A stretch of 64,000 nt of DNA from positions 1 to 64,000 of the forward strand of contig NZ_NNBL01000014.1 of the NCBI RefSeq assembly GCF_002803065.1, read 5' to 3'. A program made the position numbers and the translations under genes. This document shows positions 51,656-60,453 of the stretch, piece by piece (position 1 is the stretch's first letter; each line of letters opens with the position of its first letter). The notes below the pieces were generated by a model that did not search any database, was not told the DNA's origin, and worked only from the letters and a program-made list of their open reading frames with translations. This DNA is from Streptomyces sp. CB01635 (GTDB lineage: Bacteria > Actinomycetota > Actinomycetes > Streptomycetales > Streptomycetaceae).

Positions 51656-52012
51656 TCAGCGGTCGGCCGTCGCCGGCGGGGCGTGCGCCGACCTGCTTCC
51701 CGGCAGCGTGAGGCCGCCCGAGGGGCGCCCGCCGCGCGGTCGCCGCCGGTCCCCGTCCGCGAGCTGCGGCACGGTGAACGACGCGCCGTGCACGAAGCGC
51801 ATCGAGGGGCCGGAATCCGCCGCCGTCATCAGGCCCGCGAGGAACACCCCCGGCCTGCGGGACTCGAAGCCTGAGCCGACGCGAGGCGTCGCCTGCGCGC
51901 CCGCGCCGAATCCGGCCGGCAGCGCGGGCGCGAGCATCCCCGTGCGGCCGCAGGACGCCCGGAACCCGGTCGCCGCGATGACGTGATCCGTCTCGATCGG
52001 CGGCACCCCCAC
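51656..52012 (-). pseudogene. C-terminal fragment of an FAD/NAD(P)-dependent oxidoreductase
   Basis: Frame with TDHVIAATGFRASCGR then a linker and FESRRPGVFLAGLMTAADSG, PSMRFVHGASFTV. ATGF and the GPSMRFVHG end are typical of flavin monooxygenase/lysine N-hydroxylase-like flavoproteins. The FAD- and NAD-binding Rossmann halves are missing. The 330 bp up to the GH gene carries no supported ORF. Confidence 0.6.
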
Positions 52013-52346
52013 GCCGGACCAGGAGGTAGCAGGTGAGGAGTTCCTCCCACAGCCTCCGGGTCACCGCAATGGCTCCCCCGTCGTCCATGGGAATGAGGAC
52101 GACGGTCCCGCGACGCTCGCCGAGACCTGGCGCGGTCTGGCGCCGATCTCCTCCAGGGAGGCATCCGGGCCCGGCGGCGGATGCTCCCCGCGGGGAACGC
52201 CGGTGTCGGGCACGCGGGGGGACTCCTTCCTGGTGATAGCCCGAACGGGCGACGAGAGAGGCGTGTGTGCCGGTCCCCGGTTGGCGCAATGCCCATTCGT
52301 GTGACTCAGTGTCAGCAATGAAGGAAGTGCGGCACGAGGAGTAGGC

Positions 52347-53618
52347 ATGTCCCCACAACGCCGAAGGGCCCTGAGCCGGCGCATCCCCTTGATGACGGCC
52401 GGGATCTTCGCGTCAGCGGTGATCGCGGCCGGTTCCGTCTCCGCCGCACCCGCCGGGACCCCCGCACCGGCACCGGTCGACGAGCCCGCCCCGACGACGG
52501 CACCCGCGCCTTCGCCCACCCCCACAGGCGGCGTGACGGATGCCGCGGGGGACACCTCGACGTTCCCCGCGTTCGGCGCCTACCTCGACTACGGGCCCAG
52601 AGGCGTGCAGCGCATGGGGCAGCTCAGCAAGTGGCTCGGCGGCTCCGAACTGCGCGTCGGGCACACCTACCTGCCGGGCGACCGGTGGAGCAACATCGAG
52701 GGCGCCCCCGGGTTCCTGGAGGACTGGGCGCAGTGGCGGCGCGAGCGGGACGACCGGCTCTTCGTGCTCAACGTGCCGATGCTGGAGCGCAACGAGGAGC
52801 GCGTTTCCGACACGGAGGTCCGCTCGCTCCTCGCGCAGGGCGCGGCCGGCGACTTCGACGAGCACTTCCGGCGCCTCGCCCAGCGCCTCGTCGATCTCAA
52901 GGTCCCGGACACGGTGCTCGTGCCCGGCTGGGAGATGAACGGCACGACGTACACGCACCGGTGCGGTCCCGATCCGGAGGCATGGAAGACGTACTGGAAG
53001 CGGATCGTCACCACGATGCGGTCGGTGCCGGGGCAGAAGTTCCGCTTCGACTTCACACCGACCCGTGGGCTCGACGCCGTGCCCTGGACCAAGTGCTATC
53101 CGGGCGACGACGTCGTCGACGTGATCGGCATGGACTCGTACGACCAGCCCGAGGGCAAGTCGTTCTCCGAGCAGGTCGCCGAGCCGTACGGGCTTCAGGA
53201 GCACGTCGACTTCGCCAAGGCGCACAAGAAGGCCATCTCGTACCCGGAGTGGGGGCTGTTCCGTAACGGGGACAACCCGGAGTACATGCGGCGCATGATC
53301 GGGTGGATCGACCGGTACAAGCCTCTCTACAACACGATCACGGACTACTGCCCGCACGGTGTGTGGCAGTGCGACGACAACCCCCAGTCGTCGATGGTCT
53401 ACCGCTCGATGCTCTCCGGCCGCCTGGAGCCGTCGATGCCGTCGGTGCCTGAGCCGACCCAGCCCACGCAGCCCGAGACACCCCAGACGCCTGAGACGCC
53501 CCAGACGCCGCCGGTGACCCCGCCCGACTGCTCGCCGCTCAGCCTCGGCGACTGGGTGGAGTACTGGCTCGGCGGGAAGCTGTGCCTGCGGTTCGACTGG
53601 TGGTCGCGGCGCTCCTGA
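52347..53618 (+). CDS. secreted GH26-like glycoside hydrolase
   Basis: 423 aa. Signal peptide (to about residue 34), a Pro/Thr/Ala linker (35-66), then a TIM-barrel domain from about 73. The acid/base E196 lies in VPGWEMNGT and the nucleophile E301 in SYPEWGLFR, spaced as in clan GH-A/GH26 enzymes (mannanase, beta-1,3-xylanase or related). A second linker PETPQTPETPQTPPVTPP leads to a 35-residue Cys-containing tail (DCSPLSLGDWVEYWLGGKLC). Possibly it trims the polysaccharide made by the adjacent cluster; this is inference. Confidence 0.88.
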   Translation: MSPQRRRALSRRIPLMTAGIFASAVIAAGSVSAAPAGTPAPAPVDEPAPTTAPAPSPTPTGGVTDAAGDTSTFPAFGAYLDYGPRGVQRMGQLSKWLGGSELRVGHTYLPGDRWSNIEGAPGFLEDWAQWRRERDDRLFVLNVPMLERNEERVSDTEVRSLLAQGAAGDFDEHFRRLAQRLVDLKVPDTVLVPGWEMNGTTYTHRCGPDPEAWKTYWKRIVTTMRSVPGQKFRFDFTPTRGLDAVPWTKCYPGDDVVDVIGMDSYDQPEGKSFSEQVAEPYGLQEHVDFAKAHKKAISYPEWGLFRNGDNPEYMRRMIGWIDRYKPLYNTITDYCPHGVWQCDDNPQSSMVYRSMLSGRLEPSMPSVPEPTQPTQPETPQTPETPQTPPVTPPDCSPLSLGDWVEYWLGGKLCLRFDWWSRRS

Positions 53619-53649
53619 CGCGCCGCAGTCCCGGCCCGTGGCGACGCGG

Positions 53650-54771
53650 TCATGACGACGCGTCGCCACCCCGGGCCTTCCACGCGTGCAGCGCTCTCTT
53701 GCCGAGGCGGCGCGCCGTCACGTCGCCGACGGCGAGGGCGAGCCCCGCCGACGTGCCGGGCCGGGCCAGCACGAAGCGCTGGTTGACGACGCTGTGGGGA
53801 CGCCAGTGGTGCTTGTACGGCTCGTCGCCGCGCAGCAGGCTCAGGGAGCCGGACGCGCGCTCCTGGACGTGCTCGCTGCACGAGCGCAGCAGCATCGTGG
53901 CGACATCGGCCTTGCGTTCACGCAGGCCCGGATGGGCGCCGTACAGATATGCGCCGGTCAGGCACGGGGACAGGAGGGTCAGGTCGGCGGCAAGGACCGT
54001 CTCGTCGATACGGAACTCGGTCACGACCGCGTCGCCCGACCTGGCCATGAGGGAGACCGAGCGGGTGAGGTGCTCGGAGAAGCGCGGCCTGAGGTGTTCC
54101 GTCGTCACCTTGCGCCCCTTCCACTGGAGTTGGTGCAGTTCGACCAGGCGGCGCACCGAGCCGTCGATCTGGTCCGGCGGCACGACGCGGCGCTCGATCC
54201 CGAGGGCGTCCAGCTTGCGCACCTTGGCGCGGGCACGCTGCGCGCGGGCCCCCGGCAGCCGGCCCACGATGTCGTCCATCGGTACGGGCGGCAGCTCCAG
54301 GCAGAGCGAGTCGTCGAGGCGGCGCCTCGGCCCCGGCCACCGGTCGTAGAGACGCTCGACGGCGCTTCCCGGGCGGGCCTCACGGAAGTCGATCACGTGG
54401 GTGCGGGCGAGCCGCCACAGTGCGTCGCCCAGCGCGCGGACCCGGACGCCCTCACCATCACCGTCATCGTCGACGAGGACGTCGCAGAAGTCGGAGATGC
54501 TCCCGCCCAGCGGCACCAGGACCGGCAGGGGCCGCCACCGCCGCATCAGCGGCGCCGCGGCGACGAGCCGGCCTCCGTCCCGGACCAGGACCACGCACAG
54601 GCCACGCCCGGACCCGTACGAGAGCCACCACGAGTGCAGCCAGGCATGGCTCTGGAACGGGGTGGCGGTGCGCGACCTGCGGTACAGCGCCTCCCACTGC
54701 GGGCCCAGCGAGCCGAACCGGGCACTGTCGGTGCACACCTCGGCCGACAGGTCCCCGTCCCCGGGCCGCAT
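53650..54771 (-). CDS. BioF2/FemAB-type GNAT acyltransferase of the exopolysaccharide operon
   Basis: 373 aa from ATG 54771. N-terminal WEALYRRSRTATPFQSHAWLHSWWLSY is the start typical of the CelD/BioF2-like family, and the C-terminal half carries the second GNAT fold (SLLRGDEPYKHHWRP near the end). Such proteins are common in polysaccharide clusters and are thought to acylate sugars or peptides. Its start overlaps the stop of the Wzz-like gene (TGATG). Last gene of the operon. Confidence 0.85.
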   Translation of the reverse strand: MRPGDGDLSAEVCTDSARFGSLGPQWEALYRRSRTATPFQSHAWLHSWWLSYGSGRGLCVVLVRDGGRLVAAAPLMRRWRPLPVLVPLGGSISDFCDVLVDDDGDGEGVRVRALGDALWRLARTHVIDFREARPGSAVERLYDRWPGPRRRLDDSLCLELPPVPMDDIVGRLPGARAQRARAKVRKLDALGIERRVVPPDQIDGSVRRLVELHQLQWKGRKVTTEHLRPRFSEHLTRSVSLMARSGDAVVTEFRIDETVLAADLTLLSPCLTGAYLYGAHPGLRERKADVATMLLRSCSEHVQERASGSLSLLRGDEPYKHHWRPHSVVNQRFVLARPGTSAGLALAVGDVTARRLGKRALHAWKARGGDASS

Positions 54772-55436
54772 CAGACGCTCCCCTGCAGGTCCGCGGCCGC
54801 CGCGGGCCCGGGGACGGTCGCCGCCGTCTCCGCCGGCTCGCGCCGGGGACGGACCAGCATCGCGAGCCCGCCGAGGAGGCCGCCCGCGCCGGCGCCCACG
54901 AGCGCGGTCACCTTGGGGGACGCCGACGACGGCGCGGTGGGCTTCACCGCGCGCGAGAACTGGAGGAGCTTCACCTTGGTGCCGGCCTGCGTGCGGTTGG
55001 CGTCGGCGGTCAGCGCCCGCGCCACCGCGTTGGCCATGTCGGCGGCCTTGCGCGGCTGCGCCGACGTCGCCGACACCGCGACCATCGGCGCGTCCGGCGA
55101 GGTCTCGGCCCGCACGCTGGCCTGGAGCACCTTCACGGATACGCCCGCCCGCTCCTGGGCGTCGCCGAGGACCGCGATCTGGGTGGCTACACGGCCGTAG
55201 GCCTGGGCGAAGCCGAGCGCGGTCGACGGGTCGGACATCTCGTCCGGCACCGCGATCACATAGCTCGTGGCGGAGTACTGCGGCGTCTTCAGCACGCCGT
55301 ACAGGCCGCCCGCGAGGCCGCCGAGGAGGACCCCGGCCACGATCAGCGGCCACAGGGGGAGGCGCTTCACGCGGGCGGCCGTCCGGGCGAGGGGACCGGC
55401 CGGGCTGACCCGCCGGTGAGGAGCATCAGTCATCAC
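54771..55436 (-). CDS. Wzz/chain-length-determinant-like membrane protein
   Basis: 221 aa. Two membrane segments (LPLWPLIVAGVLLGGLAGGLYGVL and PKVTALVGAGAGGLLGGLAMLV) flank a periplasmic-side helical region with TPQYSATSYVIAVPDEM and NAVARALTAD, the layout of polysaccharide co-polymerases. No attached tyrosine kinase domain and no kinase gene nearby. It would set chain length or export of the polymer. Confidence 0.85.
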   Translation of the reverse strand: MMTDAPHRRVSPAGPLARTAARVKRLPLWPLIVAGVLLGGLAGGLYGVLKTPQYSATSYVIAVPDEMSDPSTALGFAQAYGRVATQIAVLGDAQERAGVSVKVLQASVRAETSPDAPMVAVSATSAQPRKAADMANAVARALTADANRTQAGTKVKLLQFSRAVKPTAPSSASPKVTALVGAGAGGLLGGLAMLVRPRREPAETAATVPGPAAAADLQGSV

Positions 55437-55440
55437 TTAC

Positions 55441-56583
55441 TCACTCTCGAACTCTCGAATCCGAACCGCCCAGGGCCGCCTCGTACAGCCGCAGGTGCTG
55501 TTCGGCGCTTCGGGCGATGCTGTAGTGGCGGGCTGCCGGGGACGCGGTGCGGCCGGAGGGCCGGGCCGCCACGATCCGCAGCGCCTGCCGTGCGAACGAC
55601 TCCGGGTCGCCGGGGACGCGGACGGCCGTGGACTCCAGGTGCGGCGGCAGGTCCTCGACCGCGGGGCAGCTGACGTAGAGGACGGGCAGCCCGGAGGCGA
55701 GCGCCTCCACGACGGCGAGGCCGAACGCCTCCTCGTCCGACGGGGAGCCGAGCAGGTCCATCGCGCTCATGAGGGCCGGCAGATCGGGGTCACCGACGCG
55801 GCCCGACGGCGAGGCGTAGGGGCGCTCCCCGGCGAACACGACGCGGCGCACGACGCCCGCTTCCTGGGCGAGCCTGCGCAGCCGCTCCTCCTCGGGCCCG
55901 TTCCCGACGAGCAGAAGCCTGACGTAGTCCGGCAGTTGAGCCAGCGCCCGTACGAGGACGTCGAAGCGCTTGCCGGGGACGAGGCGGCCGACTCCGCCGA
56001 TGACGAAGTCGTCCCGGTGCAGGCCGAGCAGGTGGCGGGTGGCGTCCCGCAGCGCCGGGTCGTGTGCGAAGCGGCCGACGTCGATGCCGTTGGGCACGAC
56101 GTGGATACGGTGCTCGGGCACCCCCCACCGCGCGAGGCGCTCGGCCACCGAAGGGGAGACCGCCAGAGTGGCCTGTCCCACCCGCTCGCCCGCCAGATAG
56201 AGCGCGCGGACACCGGCCGACAGCGGGCGCCCCTCCATCCGGCTCTCCCCCAGCGAGTGCTCGGTGGCGACCACGGCGCGGACCCCGGCGAGGCGCGCGG
56301 CGAAGCGGCCGTAGACGCAGGCGCGGTACAGGTGGGTGTGCACGAGGTCGTAGCCGCCCTCGCGCACGAACCTGGTGAGCCGGGGCAGGGCGCCCAGGTC
56401 GCGGTTCCCGGTCATGCCGAGGTGCACGACGCGGACGCCGTCGGCGGTCAGGCCGCGGGCGACGGTGCCCGGGTTGGTCAGGGTCACCACGTCGCTGTGG
56501 ACGGGCAGATGGCGCAGCAGGAGCCGCAGCTGCTGTTCGGCTCCCCCGGTCCCGAGGCCGGTGATGACGTGCAGGGTTCTCAT
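55441..56583 (-). CDS. family 4 glycosyltransferase
   Basis: 380 aa. N-terminal ITGLGTGGAEQQLRLLLRHL (acceptor-side GGAE motif), VHTHLYRACVYGRFAARLAG, and nucleotide-sugar side VPNGIDVGRFAHD, GVGRLVPGKRFDVLV and the EX7E-like motif DEEAFGLAVVEALASG. Retaining GT-B enzyme adding one sugar to the lipid-linked repeat. The ATGA overlap with the deacetylase gene shows coupling. Confidence 0.92.
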   Translation of the reverse strand: MRTLHVITGLGTGGAEQQLRLLLRHLPVHSDVVTLTNPGTVARGLTADGVRVVHLGMTGNRDLGALPRLTRFVREGGYDLVHTHLYRACVYGRFAARLAGVRAVVATEHSLGESRMEGRPLSAGVRALYLAGERVGQATLAVSPSVAERLARWGVPEHRIHVVPNGIDVGRFAHDPALRDATRHLLGLHRDDFVIGGVGRLVPGKRFDVLVRALAQLPDYVRLLLVGNGPEEERLRRLAQEAGVVRRVVFAGERPYASPSGRVGDPDLPALMSAMDLLGSPSDEEAFGLAVVEALASGLPVLYVSCPAVEDLPPHLESTAVRVPGDPESFARQALRIVAARPSGRTASPAARHYSIARSAEQHLRLYEAALGGSDSRVRE

Positions 56584-57407
56584 GTACGGGCCTCCGGCGC
56601 GGGGGACGGGCGACGGCGCAGGCGGTGCAGGCGCAGCTTCAGTTCGAGGCGCCAGGCCGCGTCCTCCTGGCCGACGTGGACGCGCGGCAGGGCGAATTCG
56701 CCGGTGAGGTCGCCCGGCGAGATGGCGCAGGCGTAGCGGTATCCGGCGTGGCGGACGGCGTCCGCGACACGGCGGTCGACGGTGCCGTAGGGGTAGCAGA
56801 AGCCGGGGACCTCGCGTCCGGTGAGTTCCTCCAGGCGTCTTCGGCTGTCCTCGGTCTCCGCGCGCAGGACGCGGTCGTCGACGTGGGTGAGGTCGACGTG
56901 GGTCAGGCCGTGCGAGCCGATCTCGATGCCCGCGGACGCGGCGGTCCGGATGCCGCGCTCCGACAGGAGCGGCTTGCGCGGGCCCAGCGGGTCCCACTCG
57001 TTGACGCCGTCGAGGCGGCCGGGCAGGACGAACAGCGTCGCGCCGCAGCCGTAGTGGCGAAGCAGCGGCAAGGCGTTGTCGACGAAGTCGCAGTAGCCGT
57101 CGTCGAAGGTGAGCCCCACCAGGCCGCGGTCCGTGCCGAGCGCGCGGGCCTCCAGGAGTGCCGCCACGCCCACCCCGCGCAGCCCGCGCCTGCGCAGCCG
57201 GCCGAGCTGTTCGTGGAGACGCTCGGGGGAGACGGTGACGCGGTACGGGTCGTCGCGGCAGTCGTCCACGGAGTGGTACATCGCAATCCACATCGGCCGC
57301 TCGGGGAGCAGCCGGCGGGTGCGGTCCGGGAGCCACGGCCGTGCGCGCGGAACGGTTCTTGTCCCGGTGCGTCCTGTGTCATCGGTGCGTCCTGCGTCAA
57401 CGGGCAT
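56580..57407 (-). CDS. polysaccharide deacetylase (NodB-like)
   Basis: 275 aa from ATG 57407. NodB motifs: GLTFDDGYCDFV (catalytic Asp and metal Asp), SHGLTHVDLTHVD (metal His pair) and CYPYGTVDRRV. MYHSVDD near the start marks the icaB/PgaB-like subfamily. Would remove acetyl groups from the polymer or an intermediate. The frame runs 10 codons higher to a TTG; ATG 57407 gives an 11-bp overlap with the flippase gene. Confidence 0.9.
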   Translation of the reverse strand: MPVDAGRTDDTGRTGTRTVPRARPWLPDRTRRLLPERPMWIAMYHSVDDCRDDPYRVTVSPERLHEQLGRLRRRGLRGVGVAALLEARALGTDRGLVGLTFDDGYCDFVDNALPLLRHYGCGATLFVLPGRLDGVNEWDPLGPRKPLLSERGIRTAASAGIEIGSHGLTHVDLTHVDDRVLRAETEDSRRRLEELTGREVPGFCYPYGTVDRRVADAVRHAGYRYACAISPGDLTGEFALPRVHVGQEDAAWRLELKLRLHRLRRRPSPAPEART

Positions 57408-59073
57408 GCCGGAGCTTTCTGGTCGCGGAGCGGACAACGGGAACGAGGGGCGCGAGGGACTCGGCCCTCAGCGCCCACAGGAGGACGACGAACACGGCCG
57501 CCACGGCGAGACACCCGGCCCCGCCCGCCGCGAGCGGCGACGTGAAGGAGGCCGCCGCCATCAGGCCCGCCACCGTCGCGCCCGCGGCGGCGAGCAGCGG
57601 CTTGCCCATCTCGGCCAGGACCTTGGAGACGTCGACGGGGACGCTGCGCCGGTCCATCGCGGCAAGGAGGAGTACGGCGGTGAGGGTGATCCCGAAGGCG
57701 TTGGCACCCGCGATGCCCCGTACGCCCCACAGGTCGACCGTCCGGGCGCCCACGCCGGCGGTGGCGGCCATGCCCACGGCCATCGCGCCCACCGGGTACC
57801 AGGTGGGGCGGCCCGCCGAGAAGTAGGAGCGGACCAGGGCGCCCACCATGGAGTGGCCGAGGAGGCCGAGGGCGTAGACGCGCATGACCGAGGCCGTGGC
57901 GGCGGTGTCGGCGGCGGTGAACGCGCCGCGCTGGAACAGGACGTGGATGATCTGCGGGGCGCAGGCGAAGATCGCGGCGGCGCCGACGAGGACCACGCAG
58001 GCGGCGAGGCCGAGGTCGCGCTCGATGCGGGCGCGGGCCGCCGCGACGTCGCCGCGCGCTACTGCCTGCGCCACCACCGGGAACGTGACGGTGCACAGCA
58101 TCAGGGAGAACGACATCGGCAGCTGGGCCACCTTCTGGGCGTAGTTCAGGTGCGAGATGGAGCCCGCGGCGAGCGACGACGCGAGGAAGCGCTCGATGAA
58201 CACCTGCGACTGCTTGCACAGGGCGAAGGCCAGGACGGCGGCGATGAGCCCGACGTGCATGGCCCGGATCTTGGCCGCGGTCTCGTCCCCGAGCTCGTCC
58301 CTGGCCTCGTCCGCGAGCTTCTCGTCGGCTTTCGCTTTGTTCAACCGCCTTTGAAAGGCAGGAAGTTGGACAGCCACCATCAGACAGCCGCCGACGGCCA
58401 CCCCCATCGCCGCGGACCGCACGCCGAGGCGCGTCCCGCACACGAGCATCGTCGCGATGATGCCGATGTTGTACGCGACATAGATCGCGGCCGGTGGCAG
58501 ATAGCAGCCGTGGGCCCGCAGAGCCGCGCTGCAGTATCCGGCCAGGCCGAACGTGAGGGCACACGTGGCGGTCAACCGGGTGCAGTCGACGGCCAGTTGG
58601 GGGTCGGGCAGGCCGGGTGCCAGGACGTGTACGAGGAACGGTGCACCCGCGATCAGCAGCACGGTCGCGGCCAGGAACGCGAGGCCGAAGCGAGGCAGTG
58701 ACGACGAGACGAGGGACCGTACGGGATCGGTGCCTCCGGCCTGCGCGCGGCGGGCGATGGCCGCGCTGAACGCGGGCACGAGCACGAACGCCAGGCCGTC
58801 CTCGATGAGGAGCGTGGAGGCGAACTCCGGGACCGTCCACGCGACCAGGAACGCGTCGGTCTCGCTGCCCGCGCCGAAGAGGTGCGCGAGGGACTGGTCG
58901 CGGCCGAGACCGAGGATCGACCCGGCGGCCGAGAGGACGGCCGTGAGCAGGGCGGCCCGCGCGAGGCGGCTGTTCGACGCTCCGGGGGATTCGGGGGCGG
59001 CCGGCTCGGCCCTGAGCTGGGCGGGCAGCCCCGCTGCCGTACGGGTGTCGCCGTCCGCGGTGGGGATGGTCAC
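57397..59073 (-). CDS. MurJ/MviN-type lipid flippase of the exopolysaccharide operon
   Basis: 558 aa from GTG 59073 with AAGGAGG 7 nt upstream. MOP-superfamily exporter with 14 or so membrane segments: SILGLGRDQSLAHLFGAGSETDAFLVAW, LAPGLPDPQLAVD and VLFQRGAFTAADTAATASVMRVYALGLLGHSMV are MurJ/MviN signatures. In this context it most likely flips the lipid-linked polysaccharide repeat (Wzx role) instead of lipid II; a housekeeping murJ should lie elsewhere. A soluble charged loop KAKADEKLADEARDELGDE is inserted near the middle. Overlaps the ligase/polymerase gene by 4 bp. Confidence 0.9.
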   Translation of the reverse strand: MTIPTADGDTRTAAGLPAQLRAEPAAPESPGASNSRLARAALLTAVLSAAGSILGLGRDQSLAHLFGAGSETDAFLVAWTVPEFASTLLIEDGLAFVLVPAFSAAIARRAQAGGTDPVRSLVSSSLPRFGLAFLAATVLLIAGAPFLVHVLAPGLPDPQLAVDCTRLTATCALTFGLAGYCSAALRAHGCYLPPAAIYVAYNIGIIATMLVCGTRLGVRSAAMGVAVGGCLMVAVQLPAFQRRLNKAKADEKLADEARDELGDETAAKIRAMHVGLIAAVLAFALCKQSQVFIERFLASSLAAGSISHLNYAQKVAQLPMSFSLMLCTVTFPVVAQAVARGDVAAARARIERDLGLAACVVLVGAAAIFACAPQIIHVLFQRGAFTAADTAATASVMRVYALGLLGHSMVGALVRSYFSAGRPTWYPVGAMAVGMAATAGVGARTVDLWGVRGIAGANAFGITLTAVLLLAAMDRRSVPVDVSKVLAEMGKPLLAAAGATVAGLMAAASFTSPLAAGGAGCLAVAAVFVVLLWALRAESLAPLVPVVRSATRKLRHAR

Positions 59074-60449
59074 GGCGTCGCCGCCTCCTTCAGGAGCGCC
59101 TGCGGCGCCAGGCCCCACCAGGCGGCGAGGCCGATGACGAGGGCGGCCAGCACGGTCGATGGACCGCCGATGTCGGCGTACACGAAGTCCACGAGCTGCC
59201 AGCCGAGCAGGCCGCACGCGACGAGGCCGCAGTCCGGGCCTGGCCGGGTGTGCGCACCGCGGCCGAGGCGGCGCAGGGCGAGCAGCAGCAGGGCGATCCA
59301 GCCGCCCGCGAGGGCCATCAGGCCGATCAGGCCCTGCTCACTGAGGACGAGCAGATACATGTTGTGCGGGGACAGCAGCGGCTGGCGCTTGAACGCGGCG
59401 CCCGCGCCCGCCGTGTCGCTGCCCGAGGAGAGCGCGAGCGAGGCATGGCTGTCGCGGTGGGCGGGGAACCCCTTGAGACCGACGCCCGTCGCCGGGTGCT
59501 CGCTCCACATGTCGACCGCCGCGGCCCACATCGTGTACCGGTCCGTGACGGACTGGTCGGGGGCGTCGGCGACCTGCGTGATGCTGCTCATGCGCTCCTG
59601 GAGCAGCTGCGTCCCGATGCCGAAGCCGCCCACCAGGACGACGGCGGCCGCCGCGGTCACGGCGAACAGGCGGACTGCGCGCCGCACCCCGGCGAGCAGC
59701 ACCTGCGCGCCGCAGGCCACGACGGTCGCGATCCACGCGCCCCGGCTGAAGGAGAGCGCGAGCGGCAGGAGCAGCGCGAGCGCGCACAGCAGGGCGGGGG
59801 TGCGCCGGGCGGCGGTACGGGCACCGAGGGCCAGGCCGACGGCGGCCACGAGCCCGTACGACACCACCGTCGCCATTCCCATGACGTCCGTGGGGCCGAA
59901 GGTGCCGACGGCGCGGATGTCCTCGCCCATGTACGAGGCGCCGGTCCCGGTCAGGTACTGGTGGATGCCGATGCCGCCCTGCCACAGGGCCAGCCCCACG
60001 AACGACCAGGCGAGCAGCCGGAAGTCGCGGCGGTCGCGGACCAGGACGAGGACGGACACGGGGACGAGGACGAAGATCTGGCAGTAGCGGACCATGCCGA
60101 CGAGCGCGGTCGACGGCGAGTCGGCGCCCGCCGCGGCGACGGCGATCCCGACGACGGGCATCCCGAGGAGGATCGCGGCGGTACGGGCCAGGGGGCGCTC
60201 GGCGCGACGCAGGGTGACGGCCACGCAGACGGCGACGACCAGGCCGGAGACCGCGTCCGCGAGACTGCCGCCCCCGGTTCCCGCCGAGCCGGGCGTCAGC
60301 GGGAGGCCGAGCACGGCGACCATCAGGACGACGGGGAGTACGGGGGCGTACCGGCCGAGGACGGCGACGAGCGCGGCGGCCGGGGCGGGGCGCACACCGG
60401 TCGGGCCTGGAGCCGTACGCAGCCCGGCGTCCGCGGGAGAGGCAGTCAC
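59070..60449 (-). CDS. O-antigen ligase/polymerase family membrane protein
   Basis: 459 aa, GTG start. About 11 membrane segments with a large extracytoplasmic loop holding SEHPATGVGLKGFPAHRDSH and PHNMYLLVLSEQGLIGL, the conserved H-N pattern of the Wzy/WaaL_C family. It would polymerise or ligate the exported repeat. Lies 4 bp after the priming transferase gene and overlaps the flippase gene. Confidence 0.9.
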   Translation of the reverse strand: MTASPADAGLRTAPGPTGVRPAPAAALVAVLGRYAPVLPVVLMVAVLGLPLTPGSAGTGGGSLADAVSGLVVAVCVAVTLRRAERPLARTAAILLGMPVVGIAVAAAGADSPSTALVGMVRYCQIFVLVPVSVLVLVRDRRDFRLLAWSFVGLALWQGGIGIHQYLTGTGASYMGEDIRAVGTFGPTDVMGMATVVSYGLVAAVGLALGARTAARRTPALLCALALLLPLALSFSRGAWIATVVACGAQVLLAGVRRAVRLFAVTAAAAVVLVGGFGIGTQLLQERMSSITQVADAPDQSVTDRYTMWAAAVDMWSEHPATGVGLKGFPAHRDSHASLALSSGSDTAGAGAAFKRQPLLSPHNMYLLVLSEQGLIGLMALAGGWIALLLLALRRLGRGAHTRPGPDCGLVACGLLGWQLVDFVYADIGGPSTVLAALVIGLAAWWGLAPQALLKEAATP

Positions 60450-60453
60450 GCGG

